The translations under genes and the position numbers were made by a program. Below the pieces are notes generated by a model, which searched no databases, was not told the DNA's origin, and worked only from the letters and a program-made list of their open reading frames with translations. From Novosphingobium lentum NBRC 107847 (GTDB lineage: Bacteria > Pseudomonadota > Alphaproteobacteria > Sphingomonadales > Sphingomonadaceae), in the NCBI RefSeq assembly GCF_001590965.1, contig NZ_BCTW01000005.1, forward strand, positions 181,626 to 245,625: a stretch of 64,000 bases of DNA, written 5' to 3'. Below, piece by piece: positions 18,737 to 30,131 of the stretch; positions within the stretch are counted from its first letter, which is position 1, and every line of letters starts with the position of its first letter.

Positions 18737-21289
18737 ATGACCAAAACCGCTTTGCAGACCTGTGGTTCGATCGTCGCGATGGCCGCAGCGTGCCTTGCCG
18801 TTCCCGCCATGGCGCAGGACAAGCCGGCTGACGCCACTGCCGCCGACAGCGCCGCCACCACGGCCAGCGAAAATCCGCTCGACCAGATCGTCGTCACCGC
18901 TGCGCCGGGTGATCGCACCAAGCTGCGCAGCTCGATCTCGGTGACCGGCCTCAGCCAGGACACCATCCAGAACTTCACGCCGCATTCGGAAGCCGAAGTG
19001 CTGCGCCTGATCCCGGGCATCCAGACCAGCGGCACCGCCGGCCCCGGCGGCAACGCCAACATCGGCGTGCGCGGCATCCCGGTGTCGACCGGCGGTTCCG
19101 AATATGTCCAGCTGCAGGAAGATGGCCTGCCCACCGTCCTGTTCGGCGACATCCAGTTCGGCAACAACGATTACTGGATCCGCTTCGACAACAATGTCGA
19201 GCGTGTCGAGGCCGTTCGCGGCGGTTCGGCCTCGACCTTTGCCTCGCAGGGTCCGGGCGCGGTCATCAACTACATCAGCAAGACCGGCACCACTGAGGGC
19301 GGTGAAGTCGCGCTGTCGTCGGGCATCAACTATCGCGAGCAGCGGCTCGACTTCGACTATGGCGGCCACCTCAGCGATACCATCCGCTTCCACGTCGGCG
19401 GCTTCGTCAAGGACGGCAGCGGCCCCGATCACATCCCGTTCAATGCCGAGCGCGGTTACCAGATCAAGGCCAATGTCACCAAGGAACTGCCCGACAACCG
19501 CGGCTACCTGCGCCTGAACTTCAAGCGACTGGATGATCGCGAACCCACCAATACCTCGCAGCCGTCGCTCGGCACGCAGAACGGCAACACGATCACCGGG
19601 TTCTCGAACCTCGGCAATCTCGATCCGCGCAAGTATTCCAGCGCCAACATCTACAACCAGAACTTCCAGATCCTCAACGCCAACGGCGGGTTCGAAACGG
19701 TGCCCAACGAAGGCATCCATCCCAAGGCGACCGCAGTTGGCGGCGAATTCCACTATGAATTCGGCGATCACTTCTCGGTTACCGACAGCGCGCGCTACAC
19801 CACGCAGGAAGGCGCCTTCGCCAACCACTTCACCAGCGAAGGCATCACTGCCTCGGCGATCGGGCAGACGATCCCCAACGCGTTCGGTACGGCGAGCGAT
19901 CCGGCCGCCGTCGGCGTGCGCACGATCGGTTCGTTCGTGTACGCGGCAGGCCCGAACCAGGGCAAAGTCTATACCTCGCCCTACTTCAGCAACAGCGCGC
20001 TGGTATATGTGCGGATGCGTGATACCGGCAGCGTGGTGAACAACTTCGTCGCCGATGCCAAGTTCGGCGATGCCTCGGGGGTCAAGGTCGATCTCAAGGC
20101 GGGCGTGTTCTACATGCGGCAGAACATTTCGATGGACTGGCGCATCAACAACTACACGCAGGCGCTGGAAGCCAACAGCCAGAACGCGCCGCTGGACATC
20201 TTCTCCGGCCCAAACGGCACGGGCACGCAGCTCGCCGCCAACGGCCTGACCGGCTACAACAACCAGTGGGGCGGATGCTGCGGCGGTCGCCAGTATGACC
20301 TGACCTATACCGACACCGCGCCGTTCGCGAACCTCGACGCGCAGTTCGGCGGGTTCGATTTCGACGCCAGCATCCGCTACGATTCGGTCAAGGCTGCGGG
20401 CGTGACTTATGCGCCGACCGCTGCGGGCACGGCCACGGTCACCGATGCGCTAGGCACTGCTACGATCCCGACGCTGCAGACCAGCACCACGGTCAACGAA
20501 CGCCTGAACTACACCAAGCACTACGTGTCATGGTCGCTCGGCGCGCTGTATGCGGTCGATAACGATACCAGCGTGTTCGTCCGCGCCAGCAAGGGCGGCC
20601 GCTTCAACGCCGATCGCCTGACCTACAGCGGCAACTTCAACGCCGATGGTTCGCTTAACCAGCACGGTGATGCGGTGTCGCTCAACTTCCTCACCCAGCA
20701 GGAAGTCGGGCTGAAGCGTCGCGGTCGTCTGGGCGGGGCGAGCTACAACGTCGAGCTGACGTATTTCCGTTCGCAGCTGATGGAAAACAACTACGACTTC
20801 ACGCTGCTCAGCCGCAATCCTCCGCAGAACCCGAACATCTCGAACCGCTATCACTCGTCGGGCGTGGAGTTCACCTACAACGTCAACTACGGCGGCTTCC
20901 ACCTCAACGGCTTCGCCACGTACACCAACCCCAAGCTGCTCAACCTGGGCACCACGCCGCAGTCGACCCCCAAGTTCGCCTACCTCGTCTCGCCGTCGTA
21001 CGACGCCGGGTTTGCGGCGATCGGTGTTTCGGTGAACGGGCAAAGCTCGATCTGGACCGACAACGCCAACACGGTGAAGCTGGGCAGTTCGGTGTTCGTC
21101 AATGGGTTCGTGTCGGTGCGGCCTTATCCGGGGGTCGAGCTGGGGCTGAACGTCAACAACCTGTTCAACCGCATCGGCTACCCTGGCGGCGCCAACGTCC
21201 AGCAACGGTTGAGCCCAACCAGCGTGATCCTCGATTCCAGCGCGGTCTATGGCCGCACCTTGCAGGGATCGGTGCGCTACCGGTTCTGA
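18737..21289 (+). CDS. TonB-dependent outer-membrane receptor, likely for an oligosaccharide
   Basis: The 850-residue protein has a signal peptide ending AVPAMAQD, a plug domain (about 55-180, including [13 protein letters not shown] and NIGVRGIPV) and a long beta-barrel ending in SVRYRF with a C-terminal aromatic residue as expected. [13 protein letters not shown] near residue 55 may serve as a TonB box. The start at 18737 has a strong GGGAGGG site; an upstream in-frame ATG would block the signal peptide. The cargo is inferred from the locus: raffinose-family sugar or sucrose. Operators lie upstream and a strong terminator follows. Confidence 0.93.
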   Translation: MTKTALQTCGSIVAMAAACLAVPAMAQDKPADATAADSAATTASENPLDQIVVTAAPGDRTKLRSSISVTGLSQDTIQNFTPHSEAEVLRLIPGIQTSGTAGPGGNANIGVRGIPVSTGGSEYVQLQEDGLPTVLFGDIQFGNNDYWIRFDNNVERVEAVRGGSASTFASQGPGAVINYISKTGTTEGGEVALSSGINYREQRLDFDYGGHLSDTIRFHVGGFVKDGSGPDHIPFNAERGYQIKANVTKELPDNRGYLRLNFKRLDDREPTNTSQPSLGTQNGNTITGFSNLGNLDPRKYSSANIYNQNFQILNANGGFETVPNEGIHPKATAVGGEFHYEFGDHFSVTDSARYTTQEGAFANHFTSEGITASAIGQTIPNAFGTASDPAAVGVRTIGSFVYAAGPNQGKVYTSPYFSNSALVYVRMRDTGSVVNNFVADAKFGDASGVKVDLKAGVFYMRQNISMDWRINNYTQALEANSQNAPLDIFSGPNGTGTQLAANGLTGYNNQWGGCCGGRQYDLTYTDTAPFANLDAQFGGFDFDASIRYDSVKAAGVTYAPTAAGTATVTDALGTATIPTLQTSTTVNERLNYTKHYVSWSLGALYAVDNDTSVFVRASKGGRFNADRLTYSGNFNADGSLNQHGDAVSLNFLTQQEVGLKRRGRLGGASYNVELTYFRSQLMENNYDFTLLSRNPPQNPNISNRYHSSGVEFTYNVNYGGFHLNGFATYTNPKLLNLGTTPQSTPKFAYLVSPSYDAGFAAIGVSVNGQSSIWTDNANTVKLGSSVFVNGFVSVRPYPGVELGLNVNNLFNRIGYPGGANVQQRLSPTSVILDSSAVYGRTLQGSVRYRF

Positions 21290-21333
21290 CAAGCCCGAAA
21301 ACGGGTCGCATCCCCATCACGGGTCGCAACAAG

Positions 21334-21372
21334 GACGGGTCGGGAGCTTGGCTTCCGGCCCGTCTTTTCTTT
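21334..21372 (+). terminator. Intrinsic terminator after the TonB receptor gene
   Basis: A 14-base stem with a few G-T pairs (21334-21347 with 21351-21364), a 3-base loop and a TTTTCTTT tract form a strong terminator. The next gene begins about 30 bases later, so it relies on read-through or its own promoter. Confidence 0.8.
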
Positions 21373-21402
21373 CAAGATCCTGCCCAACCCAGTAACGGTG
21401 AA

Positions 21403-22938
21403 ATGATGGCCAGCCCCAACGCCGATCCCGACCTCAATTCCGGTCGCAGCATTCGCAGCATCCTCATCGTCGGCGGCGGCACCGCCGGGTGGATGACCGC
21501 CGCCGCGCTGGCCAAGGCGCTGCCGCACGGCTGCACCATCACACTCGTGGAATCCGAGGAGATCGGCACCGTCGGCGTGGGCGAAGCCACGATCCCGCCG
21601 ATCCGCCTGTTCAACCAGACGCTGGAGATCGCCGAAGCGGATTTCCTCAAGGCGACGCAGGGCACGTTCAAGTTGGGCATCGAATTCGTCGACTGGGCCA
21701 AGCTCGGCCATCGCTATTTTCACCCGTTCGGCCCGCACGGGCGCAATTTCGATCTGGTGGCCTTGCACCATTACTGGCTGCGCGCCCGCGCCGAGGGCGA
21801 AACCGCCGCGCTCGACGATCATGCGATGGCGTGGGCGCTGGCCAAGGCGGGCAAGTTCGCACCGCCGTCGAGCGACCCGCGCAATGTCCTGTCGACGCAC
21901 GAATACGCCTACCATTTCGACGCCGGGCTTTATGCGCGGTTCCTGCGCCAGTACGCCGAAGCGCGCGGCGTGATCCGCGTAGAGGGCAAAGTCGGCGATG
22001 TCCGGATGGACGGTGAAAGCGGTTTCGTCGCGGGCGTCACGCTCACCGACGGACGCACACTGGACGCCGAGCTGTTCATCGATTGCTCCGGCTTTCGCGG
22101 GTTGCTGATCGAGGGCGCGCTCCACGCCGGCTACGAGGAATGGACGCACTGGCTGCCGTGCGACCGCGCCATGGCGATGCCGTGTGCCAACGTCTCGCCG
22201 CTCACCCCCTACACGCGCAGCACCGCGCGCAGCGCCGGCTGGCAGTGGCGCATCCCGCTGCAGCACCGCATGGGCAACGGCTATGTCTATTCCAGCGCGT
22301 TCATCTCGGACGACGATGCCGCCGCCACGCTGGCGGCCAACCTCGATGGCCAGGCGCTGGGCGATCCGCGGCCGCTGCGGTTCGTGACCGGGCGGCGCAA
22401 CAGTTTCTGGACCAAGAACGTGGTCGCCATCGGCCTGTCGAGCGGGTTCATGGAGCCGCTGGAATCGACCTCGATCCACTTGATCCAGGCGGGCATTTCC
22501 AAGCTGCTCGCGCTGTTCCCCGATCGCGACTTCGATCCGCTGGGGATCGAGGAATACAACCGCATCGCGGTCAACGAGTTCGAACGGATCCGCGATTTCC
22601 TGATCCTGCACTACAAGCTGACCATGCGTGACGATGCCGAACTGTGGCGCTATTGCGCAGGCATGGACATTCCCGATACGCTGCACGTCAAGATCGAGCA
22701 TTTCCGCAAGTACGGCCGGCTGATCGCGCGCGATGCCGACCTGTTCGGCCCGCCAAGCTGGCTGGCGGTGCACATCGGCCAGTTCAACACCCCCGAACGC
22801 ACCGATCCGGTCGCCGAATATCGCGGGGTGGACGGGCGCGAATGGCTGGGCAAGCTGCGCGCCGCGATGGCCGCCGAGGCAGCGCGCGCACCCACGCACG
22901 AACAGTTCATCGCGCAGCACTGCAAGGCGCCGGGCTGA
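21403..22938 (+). CDS. Flavin-dependent tryptophan halogenase family protein
   Basis: The 511-residue product has the FAD-binding GGGTAGWM motif near residue 25, the family signature GWQWRIP and the [13 protein letters not shown] block. Lys90 in [11 protein letters not shown] and Glu351 in MEPLEST align with the catalytic Lys79 and Glu346 of PrnA-type halogenases, so the active site looks intact. Genes of this family often lie beside TonB receptors in sphingomonads, Caulobacter and Xanthomonas. There the substrate is not known to be free tryptophan, and the role may be to modify a peptide, protein or other molecule. It is followed after 5 bases by a TPR/2OG-oxygenase-like gene, probably its functional partner. 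Confidence 0.9.
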   Translation: MMASPNADPDLNSGRSIRSILIVGGGTAGWMTAAALAKALPHGCTITLVESEEIGTVGVGEATIPPIRLFNQTLEIAEADFLKATQGTFKLGIEFVDWAKLGHRYFHPFGPHGRNFDLVALHHYWLRARAEGETAALDDHAMAWALAKAGKFAPPSSDPRNVLSTHEYAYHFDAGLYARFLRQYAEARGVIRVEGKVGDVRMDGESGFVAGVTLTDGRTLDAELFIDCSGFRGLLIEGALHAGYEEWTHWLPCDRAMAMPCANVSPLTPYTRSTARSAGWQWRIPLQHRMGNGYVYSSAFISDDDAAATLAANLDGQALGDPRPLRFVTGRRNSFWTKNVVAIGLSSGFMEPLESTSIHLIQAGISKLLALFPDRDFDPLGIEEYNRIAVNEFERIRDFLILHYKLTMRDDAELWRYCAGMDIPDTLHVKIEHFRKYGRLIARDADLFGPPSWLAVHIGQFNTPERTDPVAEYRGVDGREWLGKLRAAMAAEAARAPTHEQFIAQHCKAPG

Positions 22939-22943
22939 GCGCG

Positions 22944-24362
22944 ATGGGGGGCGGCGCGCAGCGACCCACTGACGCCGCCGGCTGGCTGGCGCGCGCGGTG
23001 ACATGCCGCGAGGCACAGCGCATGGCCGAGGCGCTCGATGCGATCCGCCATGCCGCCGCGCTCGCGCCGAACGAACCCAACATCGCGCTGGGGCTGGCGC
23101 AGCTCCATTACGAAGCCGGGCTGCCCGCTGCGGAGCTGTTCGCCACGGCGGCCGGGCTGCTGCCCGGTCGGCTCGACGTGATGCGCAACGCCGCGCTCGC
23201 GCTGGCGGCGGAAGGCGATGCGGGCGGGGGCGAGCACTTGCTGGCGGCGACGCTGGTGTACAATCCCGGCTGGATCGACGGCCATCGCGCGCTGGCAGGC
23301 CTGCGCGCGACAGCCGGAGACCTCGACCATGCGCAAAGCTTTGCCGAGGCCGTGCAACGCGATCCCGGCAACGTCGCGCTGCGGCTCGGGTGGTTCCACG
23401 TGCTGGCGGTGGCCAAGGAGTGGGATGCCGCGCGCGAGGTGCTGGAGGACGCGCGCCAGAACTGCGGGGAAAGCCGCGCGCTGACGCTGTCGCAGCTGTT
23501 CGTGCAAAGCGAATCGGGCGAGGGCGCCGACGATCCGGCGTTGTTCGACGCGGTGGAGGCGATCGAAGACCCTGGGCTGGACCTGGCGCGCGTGCGCCAC
23601 TTCCTGCGCGGCGGACAGGTGGAGCGCGCGGTTGCCATCGCCGCCCGCCACATCGGCAAGCCCAGCATCCGCCCGTTCTGGCCCTACCTGTCGCTGGGCT
23701 GGCGGCTGACCGGCGATCCTCGCGCGCAGTGGCTCGACGATGGCATGGAGCGTGTCGCGACGTATGACCTGGCGTTCACCGCGCCCGAACTGGCCGACCT
23801 CGCCGCGCTGCTGCGGCGGCTGCACACCGCCCGCGCGCCGTATCACGAACAATCGGTGCGCGGCGGCACGCAGACCGACCGCCCGCTGCTGCTGCGGCTC
23901 GACCCGGCCATCGCGCTGGCGCGGTCACGGATCGAGGGCGCGGTGCGACGGTACATCGATGCGTTGCCGCCGGCCGACCATGCGCATCCGCTGCTGTCAT
24001 GTCCGCGCGAGGATTTCCGCTTTTCGGGCAGCTGGTCGGTGCGGCTGCGCGGGCCGGGCTATCACGCCGCGCACACGCACCCGATGGGCTGGATCAGTTC
24101 GGCGTTCTATGTCGCGCTGCCCGAACCGTCTCCTCAGGCCGAAGGCTCGGCGGGCAACTTGCGCTTCGGCACCCCGCCGCCCGAACTGGGCCTGCCGCTC
24201 GATGCGTATGGCGAAATTGCGCCCAAAGCCGGCCGTCTCGCGCTGTTCCCGTCTACGATGTGGCATGGCACCGTGCCGTGCAGCCCCGGCGAGCGGCTGA
24301 CCATCGCGTTCGACGTGGTGCCCGCGCCCGCGCCAGCTGGGCAGCGAGACGGTGACCGTTAA
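22944..24362 (+). CDS. TPR protein with C-terminal 2OG-Fe(II) oxygenase-like domain
   Basis: The 472-residue product starts with degenerate TPR-like helices (about 10-220, including ALDAIRHAAALAPNEPNIALGLAQL). Its C-terminal domain (about 290-465) resembles putative 2OG-Fe(II) oxygenases: HAAHTHPMGWISSAFYVALP holds candidate metal ligands His377 and His379, LFPSTMWHGTVP holds His441, and an Arg follows in ERLTIAF. The substrate is unknown. No signal peptide is seen. The start is the ATG six bases after the halogenase-family stop; longer readings run inside that gene. Close linkage suggests that the two oxidative enzymes act on the same substrate. Confidence 0.75.
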   Translation: MGGGAQRPTDAAGWLARAVTCREAQRMAEALDAIRHAAALAPNEPNIALGLAQLHYEAGLPAAELFATAAGLLPGRLDVMRNAALALAAEGDAGGGEHLLAATLVYNPGWIDGHRALAGLRATAGDLDHAQSFAEAVQRDPGNVALRLGWFHVLAVAKEWDAAREVLEDARQNCGESRALTLSQLFVQSESGEGADDPALFDAVEAIEDPGLDLARVRHFLRGGQVERAVAIAARHIGKPSIRPFWPYLSLGWRLTGDPRAQWLDDGMERVATYDLAFTAPELADLAALLRRLHTARAPYHEQSVRGGTQTDRPLLLRLDPAIALARSRIEGAVRRYIDALPPADHAHPLLSCPREDFRFSGSWSVRLRGPGYHAAHTHPMGWISSAFYVALPEPSPQAEGSAGNLRFGTPPPELGLPLDAYGEIAPKAGRLALFPSTMWHGTVPCSPGERLTIAFDVVPAPAPAGQRDGDR

Positions 24363-24380
24363 TCGAGTGCAGTGGTAATC

Positions 24381-24427
24381 TCCCTGCCGCGCCGTGCCTG
24401 AAAGAGGGCGAAACGGCGCGACAGGGA
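24381..24427. terminator. Inverted repeat between convergent genes, probable bidirectional terminator
   Basis: Arms of 15 bases (24381-24395 and 24413-24427) pair with one mismatch across a 17-base loop. The position between two convergent genes suggests termination on both strands, although the flanking T tracts are short. Confidence 0.5.
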
Positions 24428-24475
24428 GGACGTTTGGGGCAGCAGCGGTCGCCCGCCAGCCCCGAACCGATCAGT

Positions 24476-24841
24476 TTACATCTTCGATGCGGGGTCCGGC
24501 TTCATCGCGTCGGGCTTCTTCATCATGCCGTCGGACTTCATCGCGCCGTGATGCGCCATGGCGTGATGCTTCATCGCCATGTGATGATGCTTCATCATCT
24601 TGTGGTGGTGCATCCTGGCCATGTGGTGATGGCCCTTCATCGCCATGTGATGGTGACCCATCGCCCCATGGCCCATGGCGTGGCCGCGATTCATGCAGTG
24701 GTCGGTGACGGTGGCAGAGCAGGTCGGGACGTCGGCACCGCTCGGCTCAGCCGCCATCTGCGCGAAGGCGGGCGAGGCAAGCGACAGCGCGGCACCGAAA
24801 CCTGCAATGACCAGCAGACGGGTTCTCGTAGCGATCGACAT
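24476..24841 (-). CDS. Small exported His/Met-rich protein, putative metal binder
   Basis: The 121-residue product has a signal peptide (ending ASPAFAQ) and two cysteines shortly after it (TCSATVTDHC). A C-terminal half of about 65 residues follows, made mainly of His, Met, Lys, Ala and Gly, with motifs such as GHHHMARMHHHKMMKHHH. No known domain is recognised. Such composition is typical of periplasmic copper, nickel or zinc binders, but metal and role are inference. The start at 24841 is set by AGGAGAGGA a few bases upstream; a longer reading exists but would bury the signal peptide. It stands alone between convergent and divergent neighbours. Confidence 0.8.
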   Translation of the reverse strand: MSIATRTRLLVIAGFGAALSLASPAFAQMAAEPSGADVPTCSATVTDHCMNRGHAMGHGAMGHHHMAMKGHHHMARMHHHKMMKHHHMAMKHHAMAHHGAMKSDGMMKKPDAMKPDPASKM

Positions 24842-25011
24842 AAGGGAAATCCTCTCCTGTTGCGTTGAGGAGCGCAGGGGTATGCCTCGGGCCCTGTCCA
24901 TGACAGGGCCGCGACATTAAACTTCGGTAATGCCTCAAGCCTCAATAACCGCGCCCCTTGCCAACACGCGGCTGGACACTCGCCGACCCCGCGCATAATG
25001 TCGCGCCGTAC

Positions 25012-25097
25012 CCCGGGGAGCCGCTTGGCTGAGAGGGGCGGTTAGCATCGCCCGACCCGTTGAACCTGAACCCGTTAACACGGGCGGAGGGAGGGCT
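25012..25097 (+). ncRNA. TPP riboswitch (THI element)
   Basis: The conserved features of the thiamine pyrophosphate aptamer are present in order: GGGGAG at 25015, CTGAGA at 25029-25034, ACCCGTTGAACCTGAACCCG in the middle and CGGAGGGAGG near the end, closed by the flanking GGGG/CCCC-type stem. It lies about 50 bases before the thiC start and should turn thiC off when TPP is plentiful. The region between aptamer and ATG probably masks the ribosome site rather than ending transcription, since no T tract is seen. Confidence 0.95.
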
Positions 25098-25132
25098 CGC
25101 GGCTCGTGTCCCCGGCTTTCACTCTGCCATGA

Positions 25133-27007
<1,875 letters not shown>

Positions 27008-27011
27008 GCCG

Positions 27012-27599
27012 GTGCGGGCGCGGATTGACTTGGGCGTGGCGGCGGCAGCGGCGGCATGGTTGCTGGCCGCCGCCACGCCCGCGTTCGCCGATCCGTTCAC
27101 CCTCGACGCCGCACGGCGATCCGAGGTGGGGCGCTGGCAGGGCAAGCTCGAATACCGCGATTACCAGGCCAACACGTGGTTCGGCCTCCCGGTCAAGGTC
27201 GCGGTCAGCGATGGCGGCGACGGCGTGACCCAGGTGCGCACGTCCGATTACGACGATGGCCCCAAGGCCGGGATCGTGCGGATCACCGCGGTGACGCTGA
27301 CTGGCAAGGACGGTCTGACGCTTTACTCGGTCTCCTTCCGGAAGGGGGAGGTGCCTGAAGTGTCCACCTCCATGCAGGCGCTCGATCCGGCCAGCACAGA
27401 CCCCGCGCATTGGACGGTGATCGAAACCGAGCAAGGCCTCGATGACGATCGCCCCGCCACGATCCGCGTCACCACGCGGCGCGACGGTAACGCGCTGACC
27501 AGCCTCAAGGAAGTGCGCTTCACGGCGGCAAAGGCTGGTGAAACGCCCGGCGAATGGTTCGTGCGCAACCGCACCACGCTCACCCGCATACCGGAGTAA
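27012..27599 (+). CDS. Exported protein of unknown function
   Basis: The 195-residue product has a clear signal peptide (hydrophobic stretch, then TPAFADPF) and a mature part rich in beta-strand pattern. No family was recognised. The GTG start lies 4 bases after the thiC stop, so the two may be co-transcribed. There are no cysteines in the mature region, and WQGKLEYRDYQ and GEWFVRNRTTLTR are its most distinctive blocks. The next gene also codes for a small exported beta-rich protein, so both may share a periplasmic role unrelated to thiamine. Confidence 0.7.
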   Translation: MRARIDLGVAAAAAAWLLAAATPAFADPFTLDAARRSEVGRWQGKLEYRDYQANTWFGLPVKVAVSDGGDGVTQVRTSDYDDGPKAGIVRITAVTLTGKDGLTLYSVSFRKGEVPEVSTSMQALDPASTDPAHWTVIETEQGLDDDRPATIRVTTRRDGNALTSLKEVRFTAAKAGETPGEWFVRNRTTLTRIPE

Positions 27600-27620
27600 C
27601 CGCCAGCAACTTCTCAGGAG

Positions 27621-28067
27621 ATGACCGCGATGCACCGACCGTTTCCTCCCGCGCTGGGGGCGATCGCGCTGGCGCTGCTCGCCGCCAGCCCGATCCAAGC
27701 CAAACCCGCTGGTGGTCCCGGCCGCGCCGCACACCTCGGCGATCAAGGCTCCGGCACACCGCAAGCCCGCAAGCCCGATCTGGCAGACCTGCTGGCGGGC
27801 GCGTGGCACGGTGCGGTGATCTCGGATTCGCAAGGCTCGTCGCGCGATGGGGTGACGCTCACGCTCACCCGCACCGGGCCCAACACCGTCCAGATCACCT
27901 CGGACTACCCGCGCCTGCCAGTCATCACCGTGCGGGTCGAGCGCGCGATGCAGGCGATCGTCCAGGCCGATGGCGACACCGCCTTCGTCTATGCCGGCGA
28001 CAAGCAGCCACCCACGCTCGATGTCTCGTTCCACAACGAAGTCAGCTGGTCGGGCACGCGGGAGTAG
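27621..28067 (+). CDS. Small exported protein of unknown function
   Basis: The 148-residue product has a signal peptide ending ASPIQAKP, then a Gly/Pro-rich linker and a beta-rich domain (about 55-148: AWHGAVISDSQGSSRDGVTL to the end). It is not recognised as a named family. A second ATG three codons in (27630) is equally possible. It sits 21 bases after the preceding exported protein and 4 bases before a cupin gene, so it probably belongs to the same transcript. Confidence 0.65.
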   Translation: MTAMHRPFPPALGAIALALLAASPIQAKPAGGPGRAAHLGDQGSGTPQARKPDLADLLAGAWHGAVISDSQGSSRDGVTLTLTRTGPNTVQITSDYPRLPVITVRVERAMQAIVQADGDTAFVYAGDKQPPTLDVSFHNEVSWSGTRE

Positions 28068-28071
28068 TCGT

Positions 28072-28434
28072 ATGCTGCAGGCCATCAATCTCGCTGAAAA
28101 ACTCGGCGCATTCTCGGATCACTGGAATCCGCGCATCATTGCCCAATACAACGGCAACGAAATCCGCGTGGCGAAAATTGCGGGTGAATTCAGCTGGCAC
28201 AGTCATGCCGATACCGACGAACTGTTCCTCGTGCTGTCAGGCGAACTCGTCATTGATTTGCGGGACGGCGAAATTCGCCTCTCACCCGGCGAGATGGCCG
28301 TCATTCCGCGCGGCACAGAACATCGCCCGCGCGCGGCCAGCGAAGCGCACATCCTGCTGATCGATCGGGAAGGGGCGTCCAACACCGGGGATCAGCCCTC
28401 GCAATTCACGCGGGCCACGCTGCAGCGGATCTAG
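28072..28434 (+). CDS. Cupin-domain protein
   Basis: The 120-residue product is a single small cupin. HSHADTDELFLVLSGELVI holds the first cupin motif with two His and a Glu as metal ligands, and LSPGEMAVIPRGTEHRP holds the second with a further His. Small cupins of this type act as isomerases, dioxygenases or sensors; the substrate here is unknown. The start is the ATG 4 bases after the previous stop. Longer readings of this frame overlap the previous gene and add a composition unlike cupins. Confidence 0.85.
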   Translation: MLQAINLAEKLGAFSDHWNPRIIAQYNGNEIRVAKIAGEFSWHSHADTDELFLVLSGELVIDLRDGEIRLSPGEMAVIPRGTEHRPRAASEAHILLIDREGASNTGDQPSQFTRATLQRI

Positions 28435-28509
28435 GCGGCGCCCGCCACACGCCTTGCATTCGTTAACCGCCGCCCCCTACAATCGGCCCGATTACTTTGG
28501 GGGGTGGAC

Positions 28510-29418
28510 ATGGGTACCGTACTGACGTTCCTGGCGATGATCGTCGTGTTCTTCGCGCTGAGCGGGTTTTTCGGCAGCTTCTACACGGTCAAGACCGCCG
28601 AAGTCGCGATCATCACCCGCTTCGGCCAGTTCCTGCGCACCGCTTCGCCGGGGCTGGGCTGGAAATTCCCGTTCATCGAACGCGTCGAAGGGCGCGTCAG
28701 CCTGCGCGTTGACCAGATCGCGCTGACCATGGAAACCAAGACCAAGGACAACGTGTTCGTCACGATCCCGATCTCGGTGCAGGCGCGGGTGCGGCCCGAA
28801 AAGGTGTTCGAGGCGTTCTACAGCCTGTCCGACCCCACCGGGCAGATCAAGGCCTACGTCGAACAGGTCGTGCTCGGCCACGTGCCCGGCATGACGCTCG
28901 ACGAAGTGTTCTCCAGCCAGCTCAGCATCGCCGCCGCGGTCAAGCAGGAGCTCGATGCCGACATGTCGGGCTTCGGCTACGAGATTGTCAACGTGCTGGT
29001 GACCGACATCGTCCCCGACGCCAAGGTCAAGGCCGCGATGAACGACATCAACGCCGCCCAGCGCGAACAGGTCGCCGCCAACGCACGCGGCGAATCCGAG
29101 AAGATCCTCGTGGTCAAAAAGGCCGAGGCCGAGGCCGAGAGCAAGGCGCTGCAGGGCCAGGGCATCGCCAACCAGCGCCGCGCCATCATCGAAGGACTCG
29201 GCACCTCGATCGAAGGCTTCCAGAAGGCGCTCGGCGACGCCACCGCCCGCGACGTGATGCAGCTGGTGCTGGTCACCCAGTACTTCGACACGCTCAAGTC
29301 GATCGGCGAGAACGACAAGACCAACACCCTGTTCCTCGCCCACTCCCCCGGCGCCGTCGGCACGATCTCCGACCAGATCATGCAGGCGATGAGCGCGGTG
29401 GAGGGGAACAAGGGGTAG
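28510..29418 (+). CDS. SPFH/Band 7 domain protein (stomatin/HflC-like)
   Basis: The 302-residue product has an N-terminal membrane anchor (TVLTFLAMIVVFFALSGFFG) followed by a Band 7 domain (about 25-190) with VKTAEVAIITRFGQF, PGLGWKFPF and VDQIALTMETKTKDNVFVT, then a long alanine/glutamate-rich helix (AAMNDINAAQREQVAANARGE). It lacks proteolytic residues and probably forms a membrane scaffold. No NfeD-like or HflK partner gene is adjacent. The ATG at 28510 has a GGGGGGTGG site; a GTG two codons upstream is possible. Confidence 0.92.
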   Translation: MGTVLTFLAMIVVFFALSGFFGSFYTVKTAEVAIITRFGQFLRTASPGLGWKFPFIERVEGRVSLRVDQIALTMETKTKDNVFVTIPISVQARVRPEKVFEAFYSLSDPTGQIKAYVEQVVLGHVPGMTLDEVFSSQLSIAAAVKQELDADMSGFGYEIVNVLVTDIVPDAKVKAAMNDINAAQREQVAANARGESEKILVVKKAEAEAESKALQGQGIANQRRAIIEGLGTSIEGFQKALGDATARDVMQLVLVTQYFDTLKSIGENDKTNTLFLAHSPGAVGTISDQIMQAMSAVEGNKG

Positions 29419-29475
29419 GGTTGGTCCTGCTGATTTGCCGTTGTCCGTCGTGCCACTTTGCGTTATAACGTCCGT

Positions 29476-29703
29476 ATGAACGCCACCCTCAAGATCACCC
29501 GCATCGGCAATTCGGCAGGCGTAGTGTTGCCTAAGGAACTGCTTGCCCATCTTAATGCGCAAGTGGGCGAAACGCTGTCGGTCGTCACCACGCCGCGCGG
29601 GATTGAGTTGTCTTCAGCCGAGCCTGACTTCGACGCGCAGATGGCGGCGGCGCGTGAGGTGATGGCGCGGCGCAAGCAGGCATTGCGCGAACTCGCGAAG
29701 TGA
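29476..29703 (+). CDS. AbrB/MazE-type antitoxin
   Basis: The 75-residue product is an AbrB-like swapped-hairpin DNA-binding protein: LKITRIGNSAGVVLPKELL is the classic N-terminal motif. The C-terminal third (AQMAAAREVMARRKQALREL) is a helix that probably wraps the toxin. The start is the ATG at 29476; an upstream TTG is weaker. Its stop overlaps the GTG start of the Doc-like gene, the arrangement expected of a type II toxin-antitoxin operon. It probably represses its own promoter. Confidence 0.88.
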   Translation: MNATLKITRIGNSAGVVLPKELLAHLNAQVGETLSVVTTPRGIELSSAEPDFDAQMAAAREVMARRKQALRELAK

Positions 29704-30131
29704 CGCCGCCCGCATGGGTGTGGATTTTGCCGCACGTGGCGCTGGCGGCTCATGCCGAGCAACTGTCCGAACACGGCGGCGGTGGAGGGCTGCGCGATCC
29801 TGGCGCGCTCGACAGCGCGATGGCTCGGCCGCGCAATCTGGCGCTTTATGGCGACCCCGATGCGGCGGCGCTCGCGGCAGCTTACGCCTTCGGCATAGCG
29901 CGGAACCATCCATTCGTGGATGGCAACAAGCGTACCGCGGCGGTGGTGAGCGAAACGTTCCTCTCGCTCAACGGTATGGTGCTGACGGCCAGCGATGCCG
30001 AACTGGTGGTGGCGATGGTCGCGTTGGCCGCAGGCGAACTGACCGAAGCGGACATTGCCGACTGGTTTCGCGAACACGCGATGCCAGGCAGAAGCATGAC
30101 GGGAAAGCACGACACGGGACGCACCGCATGA
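29700..30131 (+). CDS. Fic-fold death-on-curing (Doc) family toxin
   Basis: The 143-residue product has the Fic/Doc motif HPFVDGNKRTA starting at His70, and the upstream LRDPGALDSAMARP block typical of Doc proteins. Doc toxins phosphorylate elongation factor Tu and stop translation. The partner is an AbrB-type rather than a Phd-type antitoxin, a combination known in other genomes. The GTG start overlaps the antitoxin stop. The toxin stop in turn overlaps the start of the next gene (ATGA), so a metabolic gene is coupled to the pair. Confidence 0.9.
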   Translation: MTPPAWVWILPHVALAAHAEQLSEHGGGGGLRDPGALDSAMARPRNLALYGDPDAAALAAAYAFGIARNHPFVDGNKRTAAVVSETFLSLNGMVLTASDAELVVAMVALAAGELTEADIADWFREHAMPGRSMTGKHDTGRTA

